Origin: Ferrovibrio sp041906005
GTDB lineage: Bacteria > Pseudomonadota > Alphaproteobacteria > Ferrovibrionales > Ferrovibrionaceae
NCBI RefSeq assembly: GCF_041906005.1
Contig: NZ_JAYRJY010000001.1
Location: forward strand, 1,054,001 to 1,118,000
Length of the DNA stretch: 64,000 nt
Direction of reading: 5' to 3'
Part shown: positions 10,320-19,418 of the stretch, piece after piece
Layout of the letters: the number at the start of each line of letters is the position of its first letter
How positions within the stretch are numbered: the stretch's first letter is position 1
The notes under the pieces: model-generated
Told to the model about the DNA's origin: nothing
Database searches by the model: none
Seen by the model: only the letters and a program-made list of their open reading frames with translations
Position numbers and translations under genes: made by a program

Positions 10320-11978
10320 TTACGGACAGGTCGTGCCGTTGGTGAAACCGATGCTGCCGCTGGCCGGCGTGCCGTTGCAGTCGCCGGAGCCGCGAATATT
10401 GCCGGTCGAGCCGGCATTGATGACGGTTCCGGCGCCGACCAACACCATATTGTTTGTCGTGCCGCCTGAAGCACTGATGCTGTTGTTCGCCACCGTTATG
10501 GTGGGGGAGCCGACATTCGCGGCCAACGCCGTGATCGTCGTGGCCGCCCCGCTGCCGGTTGCCGTGAGCGTATTGCCGCGCACCACGGCACTGACGTTAT
10601 TGCCAAGGACCAAGGCAACGCCCCCATTGGCGCCGCTCTGGGTCACGGTGATCGTATTGTTGCTGATCGTTGCGTTGCTCACACCATCCGCAACCAAGAC
10701 AGCACGACCGCCGGTGCCACCACTGAAGGCATTGGTGACCGTCAGGTTGGAGACCGTGCCCCCGCTATTGACCACAACCGTGGACGCCAGGTTGCTGGCA
10801 TTGACCGTTGCGCCGGTGCTGACCGTGGCGAGGCGACCCGAGGCGTTGCGCACCGTGACGGCGCCGGTCAGGGTCTGGCCGGTGGCCAGGCTGACGGTGT
10901 TGGTCGTGTTGAATGTGCCGGACAGCAGGACCGTTGAATTGCTGCCGGCATTGGTGACGGCCGTAGCGAGGTTGGCACCGCTGGTGCTGGCGCTGTTCAG
11001 CACTGTAAGGCTGCCGCCATTGGCCGTCTGCGTCACCGTTTCAGGAGCGCCGAAGGTGCCGGCCCGGCTGACGATGTCGATGTCGCGCACGACCGGATCG
11101 GCCATGCGGCGCTCCATCGGCGTCAGCCGCGATGCAGTCCTGCCGAAACTCTGCAGCGGGATGCGCAGGCGGGCCGAAAGGAACCCCTGGCTGCCGCGCG
11201 GATCGTCATGCTGCCATTCCGCGCCCAGGCTGAGACGCGCGCCGTCCCACAGGCCCGGCACCTCGTCGAACACCATTTCGGCCCGCAGACGCGGGCCCTG
11301 CACGTCGGGCACGGCATCGTTGTCGCTGGTGAAGCGGTAGCCGCCGGCATAGAAGCGAAGCTGCTGTGCCGCCTCGGAATCGAAGAACGGCAGCCGCCAG
11401 CCGATCTCGCCGTCGAAGCCGCTCAGGCTGCGTTCCTCGCCGCCACGGAAGACAACGCTGGTACCGGAAACCTCGGCGGTATTCAGGGCATCGACCTGAT
11501 GGCTGCGCCTGCCCTGCGGCAGATAGGCGTTGGCGCGCAGGTCCCAGTCCAGCGACAGGGCCTCAAGGCCCAGCGTCACCTGGCTGAAGTAATTCTCCAG
11601 CTCGCTCTTGCGGCGGTCGAAATAGGCATAGGTGCCGAGGTTCCAGCCGCTGTCCAGCATGTGACGCAGGCCGAGGCCGAAATTGCCTTCCAGGCCGTCG
11701 CCGTCGTCCATGCGGGTGCGCAGGCTGGAAAACAGCAGGGTGGTGCCGTCCTGCGCCAGCGGGACGAACAGGTCCGCCTCGCCCAGATTGCGCTTCGTTC
11801 CCGCCTTGCCTTCAACATCGATATGCGGAGCCCATTTGGGCGCACGCTCGGCCGTCTGACCCGTTGCTGCCGCAGGCAACAGCATGATCGCCATCGCAGC
11901 GATCACCAGGCTCCCGACCCATTGCATACGATGATGAGCCACTCCGCCGGCCCTCCCCAAGCCGCCGGATTCCTTCAT
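10320..11978 (-). CDS. Inverse autotransporter-like outer-membrane protein with beta-helix-like passenger
   Basis: 552 aa. A hydrophobic signal (MQWVGSLVIAAMAIMLLPAAATGQ) precedes a region (about 50-300) of alternating beta strands, including GTTLLFSSLRTRMD, EGNFGLGLRHML and GWNLGTYAYFDRRKS, which matches the intimin/invasin-type inverse autotransporter barrel. The barrel closes with SRLTPMERRMADPVVRDIDIVSR, resembling the conserved RD-x-I-V linker. Residues 310-552 are low-complexity Thr/Asn/Ser/Gly repeats (SNLTVTNA, NATISNNTITVTQ, VRGNTLTATG) typical of a right-handed beta helix, not the usual Ig-like passenger. An alternative start at 11927 places the signal peptide first. Confidence 0.75.
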   Translation of the reverse strand: MKESGGLGRAGGVAHHRMQWVGSLVIAAMAIMLLPAAATGQTAERAPKWAPHIDVEGKAGTKRNLGEADLFVPLAQDGTTLLFSSLRTRMDDGDGLEGNFGLGLRHMLDSGWNLGTYAYFDRRKSELENYFSQVTLGLEALSLDWDLRANAYLPQGRRSHQVDALNTAEVSGTSVVFRGGEERSLSGFDGEIGWRLPFFDSEAAQQLRFYAGGYRFTSDNDAVPDVQGPRLRAEMVFDEVPGLWDGARLSLGAEWQHDDPRGSQGFLSARLRIPLQSFGRTASRLTPMERRMADPVVRDIDIVSRAGTFGAPETVTQTANGGSLTVLNSASTSGANLATAVTNAGSNSTVLLSGTFNTTNTVSLATGQTLTGAVTVRNASGRLATVSTGATVNASNLASTVVVNSGGTVSNLTVTNAFSGGTGGRAVLVADGVSNATISNNTITVTQSGANGGVALVLGNNVSAVVRGNTLTATGSGAATTITALAANVGSPTITVANNSISASGGTTNNMVLVGAGTVINAGSTGNIRGSGDCNGTPASGSIGFTNGTTCP

Positions 11979-12140
11979 TTTCGGCGATCCGGCCCGACCT
12001 TCATCGCCTTGCCGTCAGGCAAGGTCAAGTGATTTCGGCCAGCGGGAAACCATGCGAAGCCGCCTGCAGTTATGCGGCGGCCCCGCCACGCATGTTCTGC
12101 ATGAATAGAAATGATAAAATAATTCACCCAGCAATTGCAG

Positions 12141-12171
12141 CCCGCATCCGCCACGACGCGACGGATGCGGG
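12141..12171 (-). terminator. Stem-loop downstream of the serine protease gene
   Basis: A 10-bp perfect stem, CCCGCATCCG (12141-12150) with CGGATGCGGG (12162-12171), around an 11-base loop, 25 bases past the protease stop. The minus-strand sequence after it becomes AT-rich only about 15 bases later, so it is a weak candidate. The rest of 11979-12196 holds no gene. Confidence 0.5.
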
Positions 12172-12196
12172 GCCGTGCGGGTCAGTCACCCGTCAG

Positions 12197-12907
12197 TCAG
12201 GGCACATGCGGCATGATCACGGAAATCGGCGTATAGAAACATGTGCCGGCGACGACAAGGTCGCCCACCAGGATGCCGGCCAGACGATTGTCGATGAAAA
12301 CGGGGCCGCCGCTGTCGCCGGGATGGACCGGCGCATGGCCGCTGGTGATCTTTACCGGCACTGCGTCGATATTGCCGCCCTGCTGCAGATTGATCCGCAT
12401 CATCGAAGTATTGTTGAGCACGGTAACCACGTTGTTGCCCTGCGCGAGCTGCCCCCTTTCGGCCTGGGTGAGCTGCTTGACCGAATGATGGCCCGACCAG
12501 CATCCGGCCATTTCCATCACGCTGCCATCCGCGCCGTCGCCCCAGGCATTCAGGCTTCGCGAGGCGGGCATGAAGCTGCGCCATTGCACCGCGCTCAACT
12601 GCCCTTCGATCGGCGCGACATTCCCGTTCAGGAGCACGATGGCCGCGTCGAATCTCGGATTTTGCTCGCCGGGCGGCTCCAGGTTCGCTACCACGTTACC
12701 GATCAGGATGCGGTTCTGCTGCAGGGTAAAGTCCACGCCCTCCTGCGGCGGTGCATAGACCGGCCGACCCGGAGCGCCCACCACATGGCCCGCCGTAATG
12801 AGATATGCATGATGCTGTTTCCGCACGATGGCGCCGGCCGTTCCCAGCTCGAACGCATTTCCATCCTGCGGCTGCCCGATGATCGTCGATCCGCCAAAAA
12901 GCTGCAT
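12197..12907 (-). CDS. Trypsin-like serine protease (chymotrypsin fold)
   Basis: 236 aa from MQLFGGSTIIG, chosen because AAGGGAG sits about 8 bases before this ATG; the frame stays open for 50 more codons without a better start. The triad is visible in order: His41 in LITAGHVV, Asp87 in FDAAIVLL and Ser199 in HPGDSGGPVF. From this start there is no evident signal peptide, so export is uncertain. It lies just upstream of, and on the same strand as, the surface-protein gene, with a 7+1+7 palindrome in its leader. Substrate unknown. Confidence 0.75.
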   Translation of the reverse strand: MQLFGGSTIIGQPQDGNAFELGTAGAIVRKQHHAYLITAGHVVGAPGRPVYAPPQEGVDFTLQQNRILIGNVVANLEPPGEQNPRFDAAIVLLNGNVAPIEGQLSAVQWRSFMPASRSLNAWGDGADGSVMEMAGCWSGHHSVKQLTQAERGQLAQGNNVVTVLNNTSMMRINLQQGGNIDAVPVKITSGHAPVHPGDSGGPVFIDNRLAGILVGDLVVAGTCFYTPISVIMPHVP

Positions 12908-13243
12908 CTCTGTTCTCCCTTGCGGGGCAGCCGGAAATTCCGGCACCGCCCGGTTGGTTACACCTGCGGCGCGGATCTTCATCCACGCCGCGCCATGCGC
13001 ATAAAGATGCATGCCCCATCCGGTCGCGGTCGCAGCCGCCATGCATGTCGTGTCCATGCCTCGGCAGTGGGTACGACAGGCCAGTAATTCCGCGGCTGGG
13101 CCGTGTGCGTCAACGAAGGCGGTATATGCCGCGCCGCCGCGTTATGCCGGAGGGGCAAACCTTTAGGCTTAACCGCGGCAGCCCCTTAAAGCGGGCCCGC
13201 TCGTTTCCTATCTGGAGACGATGGGCAGAGGAGGACCGCCGCG
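12908..13243. other. Intergenic region between divergent protease and AraC genes
   Basis: About 336 bases without a convincing gene. It should hold the promoters for both neighbours. Visible elements are a 15-base palindrome (GCCGGAA-A-TTCCGGC) at 12930-12944, 23 bases upstream of the protease start, and an AGAGGAGG ribosome-binding site at 13227-13234 for the AraC gene. No clear -35/-10 pair could be picked. Confidence 0.5.
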
Positions 13244-14233
13244 ATGGAAGACATCGAATGGCTGCTGCACGAACCGGGCGGCGACCGCAGCCTGAAAGTG
13301 AATGAGCGCGCGCGCATCAGCGATGCGCAATGGGACGCCACCATCGAACGCATCGACGCCGCGCCCGGCCTGCGCGTTCTCCTCACCCATGCGGCGATCC
13401 ATGGCGACATCGCCGTCCAGCCGCGCGACAGCGAAACCGCGCCCGAAAGCACAGCCTGGGCCAGCGGCACCATCGCCGTATCGGGGCATGTCGAGGTCGA
13501 GATGCCCGATGGCCTGCGGATAACGGCGGGGCCGGACCAGGCGGTGTTGTTCCGTCCCGCCGCCGGCGGTGCGCGTTATCGCATGACGGCGCCGCAGCGC
13601 CTGCGCCTGGCCGGTTATGCCCTGCGTCGCGACCGGCTGGAGCGGATATTCGACGGCGCCATTCCGGCCGCGCTCGTCCCGCTGCTGGAGCCCGATATAG
13701 AGGCCAGCCGCGTCATCTGCATGCAGGCGACACGCCGCCTGCGCCACCATGCCGAAAGCCTGTTCGCACCCGGCCTGAACGGACCGCTGCGGATGCTGTT
13801 CATCGAGGGTGTGGTGCTGCAATTGCTGGCGAGCCAGATGGCGAGCCAGATCCGGCCGGCCCACATCCTGACAAAGCGGGAACGCGATGCCATCGCGACC
13901 GCGCGCCGGCTGCTGCTGCTCGACATGCGCCAGCCGCCCGGGCTGGGCGACCTGGCCGACGCGGTGGGCCTGAGCGAAAAGCGCCTGAATGCCTGTTTCC
14001 GCAGCGAATTCGGCGGCACGGTGTTTGAGGTGCTGCGCAACCATCGGCTGGAACATGCCCGCATCGCGCTGGAAGCCGGCGCGGCACCGCTGAAGCAGAT
14101 CGCCTGGCGTGTCGGCTATAACCACGTCAGCAATTTCATCAACGCCTATACCGCGCGCTATGGCGCGCCGCCCAGGCGTCATGCCCTGAAAAACCAGGTC
14201 GCGGCGGCTAGGCCAGCATCGCGGGCAGGGTGA
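13244..14233 (+). CDS. AraC family transcriptional regulator
   Basis: 329 aa DNA-binding regulator. The N-terminal 200 residues are an unassigned sensing region (GTIAVSGHVEVEMPDGLRI). Residues about 215-315 carry two helix-turn-helix units: LGDLADAVGLSEKRLNACFRSEFG and LKQIAWRVGYNHVSNFINAYTARYGAPPRRH. The layout resembles PchR-type regulators. An AGGAGG ribosome-binding site lies 10 bases before the ATG. Its 3' end overlaps the converging pxpA by 26 bases. The target is unknown; the divergent protease and surface-protein genes are the nearest candidates. Confidence 0.85.
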   Translation: MEDIEWLLHEPGGDRSLKVNERARISDAQWDATIERIDAAPGLRVLLTHAAIHGDIAVQPRDSETAPESTAWASGTIAVSGHVEVEMPDGLRITAGPDQAVLFRPAAGGARYRMTAPQRLRLAGYALRRDRLERIFDGAIPAALVPLLEPDIEASRVICMQATRRLRHHAESLFAPGLNGPLRMLFIEGVVLQLLASQMASQIRPAHILTKRERDAIATARRLLLLDMRQPPGLGDLADAVGLSEKRLNACFRSEFGGTVFEVLRNHRLEHARIALEAGAAPLKQIAWRVGYNHVSNFINAYTARYGAPPRRHALKNQVAAARPASRAG

Positions 14234-14981
14234 CGATCTTCACGCCGGCTTTTTCCAGCCCGGCACGGATATGACGCGCCATCGACACCGCCCCGGCGCT
14301 GTCGCCATGCACGCAGATCGAATCGACGTTGCAGGGGATGCGCTTGCCTGACAGTGAGACGATCGCCTTTTCCTGCACCATGCGCAGCACATTGACCAGC
14401 GCCTCGTCGTTGTCATGCACCATGGCCTTCGGCTGGCCGCGCGGCACCAGATTGCCGTCATCGTCGTAATTGCGGTCGGCGAAAACCTCCTGCGCCACCG
14501 GCAGGTTCATCCTGCGGGCCGCCTCCACCATGGCCGAACCGGCCGGGGCCAGAAAGATCAGGTCTTTTGAGACGCCGGCGATACCGCGCGCCAGCGCCAT
14601 GGCGAGATCCATATCGGTGGCGGCCTTGTTGTTGATGGCGCCATGGGGCTTCACATGGGTGACCTTGCCGCCCTTGGTGGCGGCCACGCCCATCAGCGCG
14701 CCGACCTGGTAGGCGATCAGGGCTTCGACCTCTTTGTTGTTCATGGTCATCGGCCGGCGGCCGAAACCCTGCAGATCGGGATAGGAGGGATGCGCGCCGA
14801 TGGAAACGCCGTTCTTCACGGCCTCGGCCACGGTGTCCTGCATCACGCTCCAGTCGCCGGCATGGAAGCCGCAGGCGACATTGGCCGAGCTGACGACGGA
14901 GAGCATCGCCGCGTCGTCGCCCATGCTCCAGGCGCCGAAGCTTTCGCCCAGATCGCTGTTCAGGTTCACTTTCAGGGTCAT
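14208..14981 (-). CDS. pxpA: 5-oxoprolinase subunit PxpA (LamB/YcsF family)
   Basis: 257 aa. With PxpB and PxpC it forms the prokaryotic ATP-dependent 5-oxoprolinase that opens pyroglutamate to glutamate. It begins MTLKVNLNSDLGESFGAW and contains SANVACGFHAGDWSVM, IGAHPSYPDLQGFGRRPM and HVKPHGAINNKA, all diagnostic of the family. The start follows a GGAGA motif; a longer in-frame opening at 15023 lies inside pxpC. Last gene of the long operon. Confidence 0.95.
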   Translation of the reverse strand: MTLKVNLNSDLGESFGAWSMGDDAAMLSVVSSANVACGFHAGDWSVMQDTVAEAVKNGVSIGAHPSYPDLQGFGRRPMTMNNKEVEALIAYQVGALMGVAATKGGKVTHVKPHGAINNKAATDMDLAMALARGIAGVSKDLIFLAPAGSAMVEAARRMNLPVAQEVFADRNYDDDGNLVPRGQPKAMVHDNDEALVNVLRMVQEKAIVSLSGKRIPCNVDSICVHGDSAGAVSMARHIRAGLEKAGVKIVTLPAMLA

Positions 14982-14997
14982 GGTCCGTCTCCGCGAT

Positions 14998-16053
14998 TCA
15001 GCGCCAGTGTCCGCTGGGCGCATCCACCGCGCCGCTGATCAGGTTCACAGTATATAGGGCATTGTGATCGAGCCAGACATCCGGCAGCGCCGTGCGGATA
15101 CCCTCGATCAGGCGGCGGATGCCCTGTTCCTGCGCGCGGCGGATCGCCTCGGCCTCGGCCACGCTGATCGCCTGGAAGGTCAGGGCATCGCCCGGCTTCA
15201 TGCGGCCGACGCGCGGCAGATCGGCCGAGATCACCGTGGCGATCTTGGTATAGCCGCCGGTGGTCTGGCGGTCGGCCATCAGGATGATCGGCTTGCCGTT
15301 GCCGGGAATCTGGATCGAGCCGGTGACCAGACCCTCGGAGGCGATATCGGCGCCGCGGGTATGCTCGACGGTTTCGCCATCCAGGCGCAGGCCCATGCGG
15401 TCGGCTTCCTTGGTCACGGTATAGGCGGCCGAGAGGAAGGTCTCGATCCCTTTTGCCGTGAAGCGGTCTTCCTGCGGGCCGAGCACCACGCGGATGGGGC
15501 CGCTGCCGTAGTCGATACTGTCGGCCAGTTCCCGCTCTTCGCCTTCGGGCGCGGCGCCAAGCGCCAGCGGCAGGCGGTCACCCGCCTTCAGGGCGCGGCC
15601 CTCGAAGCCGCCGAGGCCGGAGCGCATGTAGGTGGAATAACTGCCCATGAACGGCGGAAGGGCGAAACCGCCCTGCACCGCCAGATAGGCCACGCTGGCA
15701 TCCTCGATGGCGCCGATGGTCAAACGGTCGCCGCGTTTCAGCACAACCGAGCGCCAGGGCTTCAGCGCGCGGGCATCCGACCCGTCGGCCGGCTGCAGCA
15801 TGAGTTTCGCCGCCCCGCCGAAGGCGACGCGCACATTATCGGCTGCCACGGTGAAACCCGGACCGAGATAACCGATCTCCAGCGCCGCCGTGTTTTCCGG
15901 ATTGCCGACCACCAGATTGACCAGCCGTAGCGCAATCGGATCGGTAGCGCCGGCCACCGGCATGCCCAGCGCCTGCGCGCCGAAGCGGCCAAGGTCCTGC
16001 ACGCTGGTCATCAGGCCGGGCGTGGCGATATCGAGAAAGCCGGCGGCAGTCAC
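14998..16053 (-). CDS. pxpC: 5-oxoprolinase subunit PxpC (biotin-dependent carboxyltransferase-like)
   Basis: 351 aa, KipA/AHS2 family, one of the two allophanate-hydrolase-like subunits of PxpABC. It opens with FLDIATPGLMTSVQDLGRFGAQALGMPVAGATDP and contains GSYSTYMRSGLGGFEGRALKAGDRL and TGSIQIPGNGKPIILMADRQTTGGYTKI, near-invariant in the family. It overlaps the pxpB stop by 4 bases (ATGA). Annotation as urea carboxylase-related is excluded by the adjacent pxpA and pxpB. Confidence 0.94.
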   Translation of the reverse strand: MTAAGFLDIATPGLMTSVQDLGRFGAQALGMPVAGATDPIALRLVNLVVGNPENTAALEIGYLGPGFTVAADNVRVAFGGAAKLMLQPADGSDARALKPWRSVVLKRGDRLTIGAIEDASVAYLAVQGGFALPPFMGSYSTYMRSGLGGFEGRALKAGDRLPLALGAAPEGEERELADSIDYGSGPIRVVLGPQEDRFTAKGIETFLSAAYTVTKEADRMGLRLDGETVEHTRGADIASEGLVTGSIQIPGNGKPIILMADRQTTGGYTKIATVISADLPRVGRMKPGDALTFQAISVAEAEAIRRAQEQGIRRLIEGIRTALPDVWLDHNALYTVNLISGAVDAPSGHWR

Positions 16054-16778
16054 GGTTTCACCTGCAGGGCTGCGTAATCAAATGTGCCCTGCTCCACCCG
16101 ATCGAGCATCGCGGCATACTCATCGGCCGAGATCGCCACATAGGTGACCTCGTCGCCGGCGGCGAGCAGGATCGGCTCGGGCCGGACGGCATCAAAGAGT
16201 TTCAGCGGCGTGCGGCCGATCAGGTGCCAGCCGCCCGGGCTTTCCCAGGGATAAATCGTGGTCATCGATTCCGCGATGGCGACCGAGCCCTGCGGCACCT
16301 TCAGCCGCGGCTCCTTGCGGCGCGGCAGATGCAGCGACGCGTCCAGGCCGCCCATATAGGCGAGCCCCGGCATGAAACCGAGCATGTAGACGAAATAGCG
16401 GCCGGCAGTATGCGTGGCGATCACGGCATCGGGCGTGGTCTTGCAGCGTTCGGCCACGTCGAGCAGATCGGGCGCGAGACCGGGCGCATAGCAGACCGGC
16501 AGACGCCAGAGCCGGCCGGTGCGCTGTTCGGCCTTCAGGCCGGCCAGCATGGCCCGCACCTGCGCTTCCAGCTCGGCCCGCGATGCGCTGAGCGGATCGT
16601 ATTGCACCAGCAGGGCACGGAAGGACGGGATGGTCTCGACCACGCCGGGCAGTTTCGCCTCGCCGAGAGCCGCATGCAGGGCCATCACCTGCGCATTCAC
16701 CGCACGGTCGATACCCTCGCCGAATTCGACGCTGAAGCCGGTATCGCCAAAGGAGCGGATCTGCGGATAATTGCTCAT
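16050..16778 (-). CDS. pxpB: 5-oxoprolinase subunit PxpB (KipI/AHS1 family)
   Basis: 242 aa. The partner of PxpC begins MSNYPQIRSFGDTGFSVEFGEGIDR and carries the family hallmarks GFMPGLAYMGGLDASLHLPRRKEPRLKVPQGSVAIAESMT and YPWESPGGWHLIGRTPLKLFD. In Bacillus the homologue was first described as a kinase inhibitor (KipI); with pxpA and pxpC beside it, 5-oxoprolinase is the better call. It follows the DUF2848 gene after 24 bases. Confidence 0.94.
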   Translation of the reverse strand: MSNYPQIRSFGDTGFSVEFGEGIDRAVNAQVMALHAALGEAKLPGVVETIPSFRALLVQYDPLSASRAELEAQVRAMLAGLKAEQRTGRLWRLPVCYAPGLAPDLLDVAERCKTTPDAVIATHTAGRYFVYMLGFMPGLAYMGGLDASLHLPRRKEPRLKVPQGSVAIAESMTTIYPWESPGGWHLIGRTPLKLFDAVRPEPILLAAGDEVTYVAISADEYAAMLDRVEQGTFDYAALQVKP

Positions 16779-16802
16779 GCCGCTGTCATACGACCTTGGC
16801 GG

Positions 16803-17483
16803 TCAGGCGACAACCGGAAGCGCCTCGATATCATAGGCATGACCGATTTTGCGCTTGAGTATCGGGTCTTCCAGTTCCATCTCGAAGCGCGTCGCCGGCC
16901 GGATACCGCCGATGGCGCCCAGCGTGCCGCCGAACATCAGCGAACCGGGCGGCAGGCTGGCGCTGTTGCTGTAGCGCTGCATCAGGTCGGCCGGGCTGCG
17001 CAGGCCGGAGAGCGGGCCTTCCTGGTACAGCACGCGCTGGCCGTCGATGGTGGCCCAGGCGCGCAGGATCAGGTCGTCCCAGTGCTTCTCGACCTCGTCA
17101 TAGCGCCACAATGCCTTCGCCACCACTTTGGAACAGAGCTGCTTGGAGAGCGCCACACCGGCGGCTTCGGCCTTGCGGTCGGTATGGTCGGAGCCGACCG
17201 TGACCCAGAGGCCATCGGCCAGCGCAACCACCACCGGCTCGACCTCGCCCGAGGTATCGGGACCGAGCACCTGCAGATGCGTCGTCTGGCTGAGCTGGCC
17301 GGTGCCGATGCGGTAAAACAGCGGCACGCTGCTCGGCCGCGGCACGCCGATGGCGGCCAGTTCCTCGATGTGATGCTCGATGGCATGCATGTCGCGGCCG
17401 GCCCAGCCGGCCACGATCAGGGTGTCGATCTGCACAGCGACGTGGTCGCGGCGATCCTGCCAGAGACGGTCGAATGTCAACAT
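16803..17483 (-). CDS. DUF2848 family protein
   Basis: 226 aa, start MLTFDRLWQDRRDHVAVQ at 17483. Conserved stretches are VPRPSSVPLFYRIG, VGSDHTDRKAEAAGVALSKQLC and LPPGSLMFGGTLGAIGGI. The GSDHTDR and FGGT wording recalls fumarylacetoacetate-hydrolase-like folds, but that link is only my impression. No biochemical role is established that I know of. It is wedged between TRAP permease and pxpB genes in a 5-oxoproline operon, so an accessory step on the imported substrate is plausible. Confidence 0.75.
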   Translation of the reverse strand: MLTFDRLWQDRRDHVAVQIDTLIVAGWAGRDMHAIEHHIEELAAIGVPRPSSVPLFYRIGTGQLSQTTHLQVLGPDTSGEVEPVVVALADGLWVTVGSDHTDRKAEAAGVALSKQLCSKVVAKALWRYDEVEKHWDDLILRAWATIDGQRVLYQEGPLSGLRSPADLMQRYSNSASLPPGSLMFGGTLGAIGGIRPATRFEMELEDPILKRKIGHAYDIEALPVVA

Positions 17484-17500
17484 TTGCGGAATTCCTGCAC

Positions 17501-18784
17501 TTAACCGAAGGCGTTGGGCAGCCACAGCGCGATACCGGGAAACACCGCCAGCAACGCGATCAGGGCGATCATCATCAACACGAAGGGCAACGACCCCTTG
17601 ATCACGTCGTTCAGCGTGCCGCTGGTGCGCAGCGACTGCACCACAAAGAGGTTGAGGCCGACCGGCGGCGTGATCAGTGCCATCTCGATCAGGATGATGA
17701 TGACGATGCCGAACCAGATCGGATCGAAGCCCAGGCCGAACATCACCGGCGCCACGATGGGGATGGTGGTGATCATCATGGACAGCGTTTCCATGAAGCA
17801 GCCCAGGATCAGGTAGAACACCACGATGGCGATCAGCATCTCGAATTTCGACAGGCCCAGGCCGGCGATGTAATCGGTCAGCATGGTGGTGAGGCCGATG
17901 GCCGAAATGACGAAATTGAGGAAGTAGGCAGCAATGATGATCAGCATCACCATGGCGGTGGTGCGCATGGTGTTTTCCAGCACTTCTTTCATCATGGCGA
18001 GCGACAGCCGCCTGTAGGCCGCCGCCAGGCCAAGCGCGGCCACCACGCCAAGCGAAGCGGCTTCGGTGGGCGTGGCCAGGCCGGCATAGATCGAGCCGAC
18101 CACGACAAGGAAAATCCCGAGCGGCGGCGCCAGGTCGACCAGGCTGCGGATACGCTCGCCCCAGGTGGCCGACAACGCCCGGCCGCCCCATTCCGGTTTG
18201 ATCACGCAGAACACCGCCACCATGACCATGAACATCAAGGCCAGCCCCAGGCCGGGAATGATGCCGGCGAGATAGAGCTTGGGGATCGAGGTGTCGGTCA
18301 GCACCGCGTAGATGATCATGTTGATCGACGGCGGGATCAGGATGCCGAGCGTACCGCCCGCCGCCAGCGTGCCGAGGAAGAGCGGCTCGTTGTAGCCATG
18401 CTTCTTCACCAGCGGCAGGGCCACGGTGCCCACCGTGGCGGCGGTTGCCACCGAGGACCCGGAGGTGGCGGCAAAGATGGCGCAGGCGCCGATATTGGAA
18501 TGCATCAGGCCGCCGGGCACCCAGGACAGCCACTTCACCATGGCCCCATACATGCGTTCGGCCACGCCGGCCCGCAGCAGGATCTCGCCCAGCAGGATGA
18601 ACATCGGGATCGAGACCAGCAGGAAGTCTTTTGACGACGACCACGAGATTTCGCCCAGCGCCAGGCTGAGCGGCATCTTGGAATAAATCTTGTCGAGCAG
18701 CAGGCCGAGCGTGCCGAGTGCGCCGGCGACCGGAATGGCGGCCGCCAGCAGGACGATCAACAGGACGAGCGAAGTGGCAAGCAT
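17501..18784 (-). CDS. dctM: TRAP transporter large permease DctM
   Basis: 427 aa integral membrane protein, the transport subunit of a tripartite ATP-independent periplasmic system. Landmarks are LGEILLRAGVAERMYGAMVKWLSWVPGGL, GTLGILIPPSINMIIYAVLT and LITPPVGLNLFVVQSL, typical of DctM. It follows dctQ with 4 bases between them. Context within the pxp operon points to 5-oxoproline or a related acid as substrate (inference). Confidence 0.93.
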   Translation of the reverse strand: MLATSLVLLIVLLAAAIPVAGALGTLGLLLDKIYSKMPLSLALGEISWSSSKDFLLVSIPMFILLGEILLRAGVAERMYGAMVKWLSWVPGGLMHSNIGACAIFAATSGSSVATAATVGTVALPLVKKHGYNEPLFLGTLAAGGTLGILIPPSINMIIYAVLTDTSIPKLYLAGIIPGLGLALMFMVMVAVFCVIKPEWGGRALSATWGERIRSLVDLAPPLGIFLVVVGSIYAGLATPTEAASLGVVAALGLAAAYRRLSLAMMKEVLENTMRTTAMVMLIIIAAYFLNFVISAIGLTTMLTDYIAGLGLSKFEMLIAIVVFYLILGCFMETLSMMITTIPIVAPVMFGLGFDPIWFGIVIIILIEMALITPPVGLNLFVVQSLRTSGTLNDVIKGSLPFVLMMIALIALLAVFPGIALWLPNAFG

Positions 18785-18788
18785 GGGA

Positions 18789-19400
18789 TCAGTCCTTGAG
18801 CAGGTCGGCGGCCGGCTTCAGCTCGGCGGTATGGGCGGCCTCGTCGGCGGCATCTTCTTCGATGGTGCGGGCGCCGGCGAGGCTGCGCACCTTGGCGAGA
18901 TCACCGCCCAGCAGCGCGAACAGGCTGCGCAGCAGCAGCGGAGCCCAGGTGAACAGGAAAAAGACCAGACCGATCAGCCACAGCGATTGCGGCATCCAGA
19001 GCGGCGTGGCCAGCGGCGTGGTGGCGCGGGCATCGAAGGACAGCGAGGTACCCAGCACATCCCATGCCTGCCAGGTCAGCAGCGCAAGAAAACCACCCAG
19101 CGCGACCAGCGCCACGATGTCGAGCAAGGCGCAGACCACCTGCGGCAGATGGATGTAGAGCGCGTCGACACGTACATTGGCCCGGCGCAGCAAAGTGAAA
19201 GCAAGCGCCCAGGTGGTGCCGATGGCAAAGGCATAACCCGACAATTCGTCAGCGCCGCCCAGCGACACCAGCAACAGCTTGCGCAGCAGCACATCGACGG
19301 AAACCAGCACGGCCGACGCCAGAACAAGCGCGCCACCGAACCAGATGGCATAACGGGAAAGACGGTCGGCGAAGCCGAGCCAGCGGTCGAGCAGGGTCAT
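18789..19400 (-). CDS. dctQ: TRAP transporter small permease DctQ
   Basis: 203 aa from MTLLDRWLGFADRLSRYAIWFGG with four hydrophobic segments; the second is preceded by VDVLLRKLLLVSLGGADELSGYAFAI, the DctQ signature region. A charged C-terminal tail of about 35 residues ends PAADLLKD. A longer in-frame opening reaches into the dctP gene and is rejected. A strong hairpin separates it from dctP. Confidence 0.92.
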   Translation of the reverse strand: MTLLDRWLGFADRLSRYAIWFGGALVLASAVLVSVDVLLRKLLLVSLGGADELSGYAFAIGTTWALAFTLLRRANVRVDALYIHLPQVVCALLDIVALVALGGFLALLTWQAWDVLGTSLSFDARATTPLATPLWMPQSLWLIGLVFFLFTWAPLLLRSLFALLGGDLAKVRSLAGARTIEEDAADEAAHTAELKPAADLLKD

Positions 19401-19418
19401 GGGCAACACTCTGACATG

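Noticed and set aside
8779..11340. An 853-codon plus-strand frame opposite ureD, the RmlC-like gene and the surface-protein gene
   Set aside because: It spans three well-supported minus-strand genes and a terminator, and its sequence shows no domain.
16803..18644. A 613-codon minus-strand frame suggesting a fusion protein ending in DUF2848
   Set aside because: The upstream two-thirds is an out-of-frame reading of dctM. DUF2848 has its own ATG at 17483.
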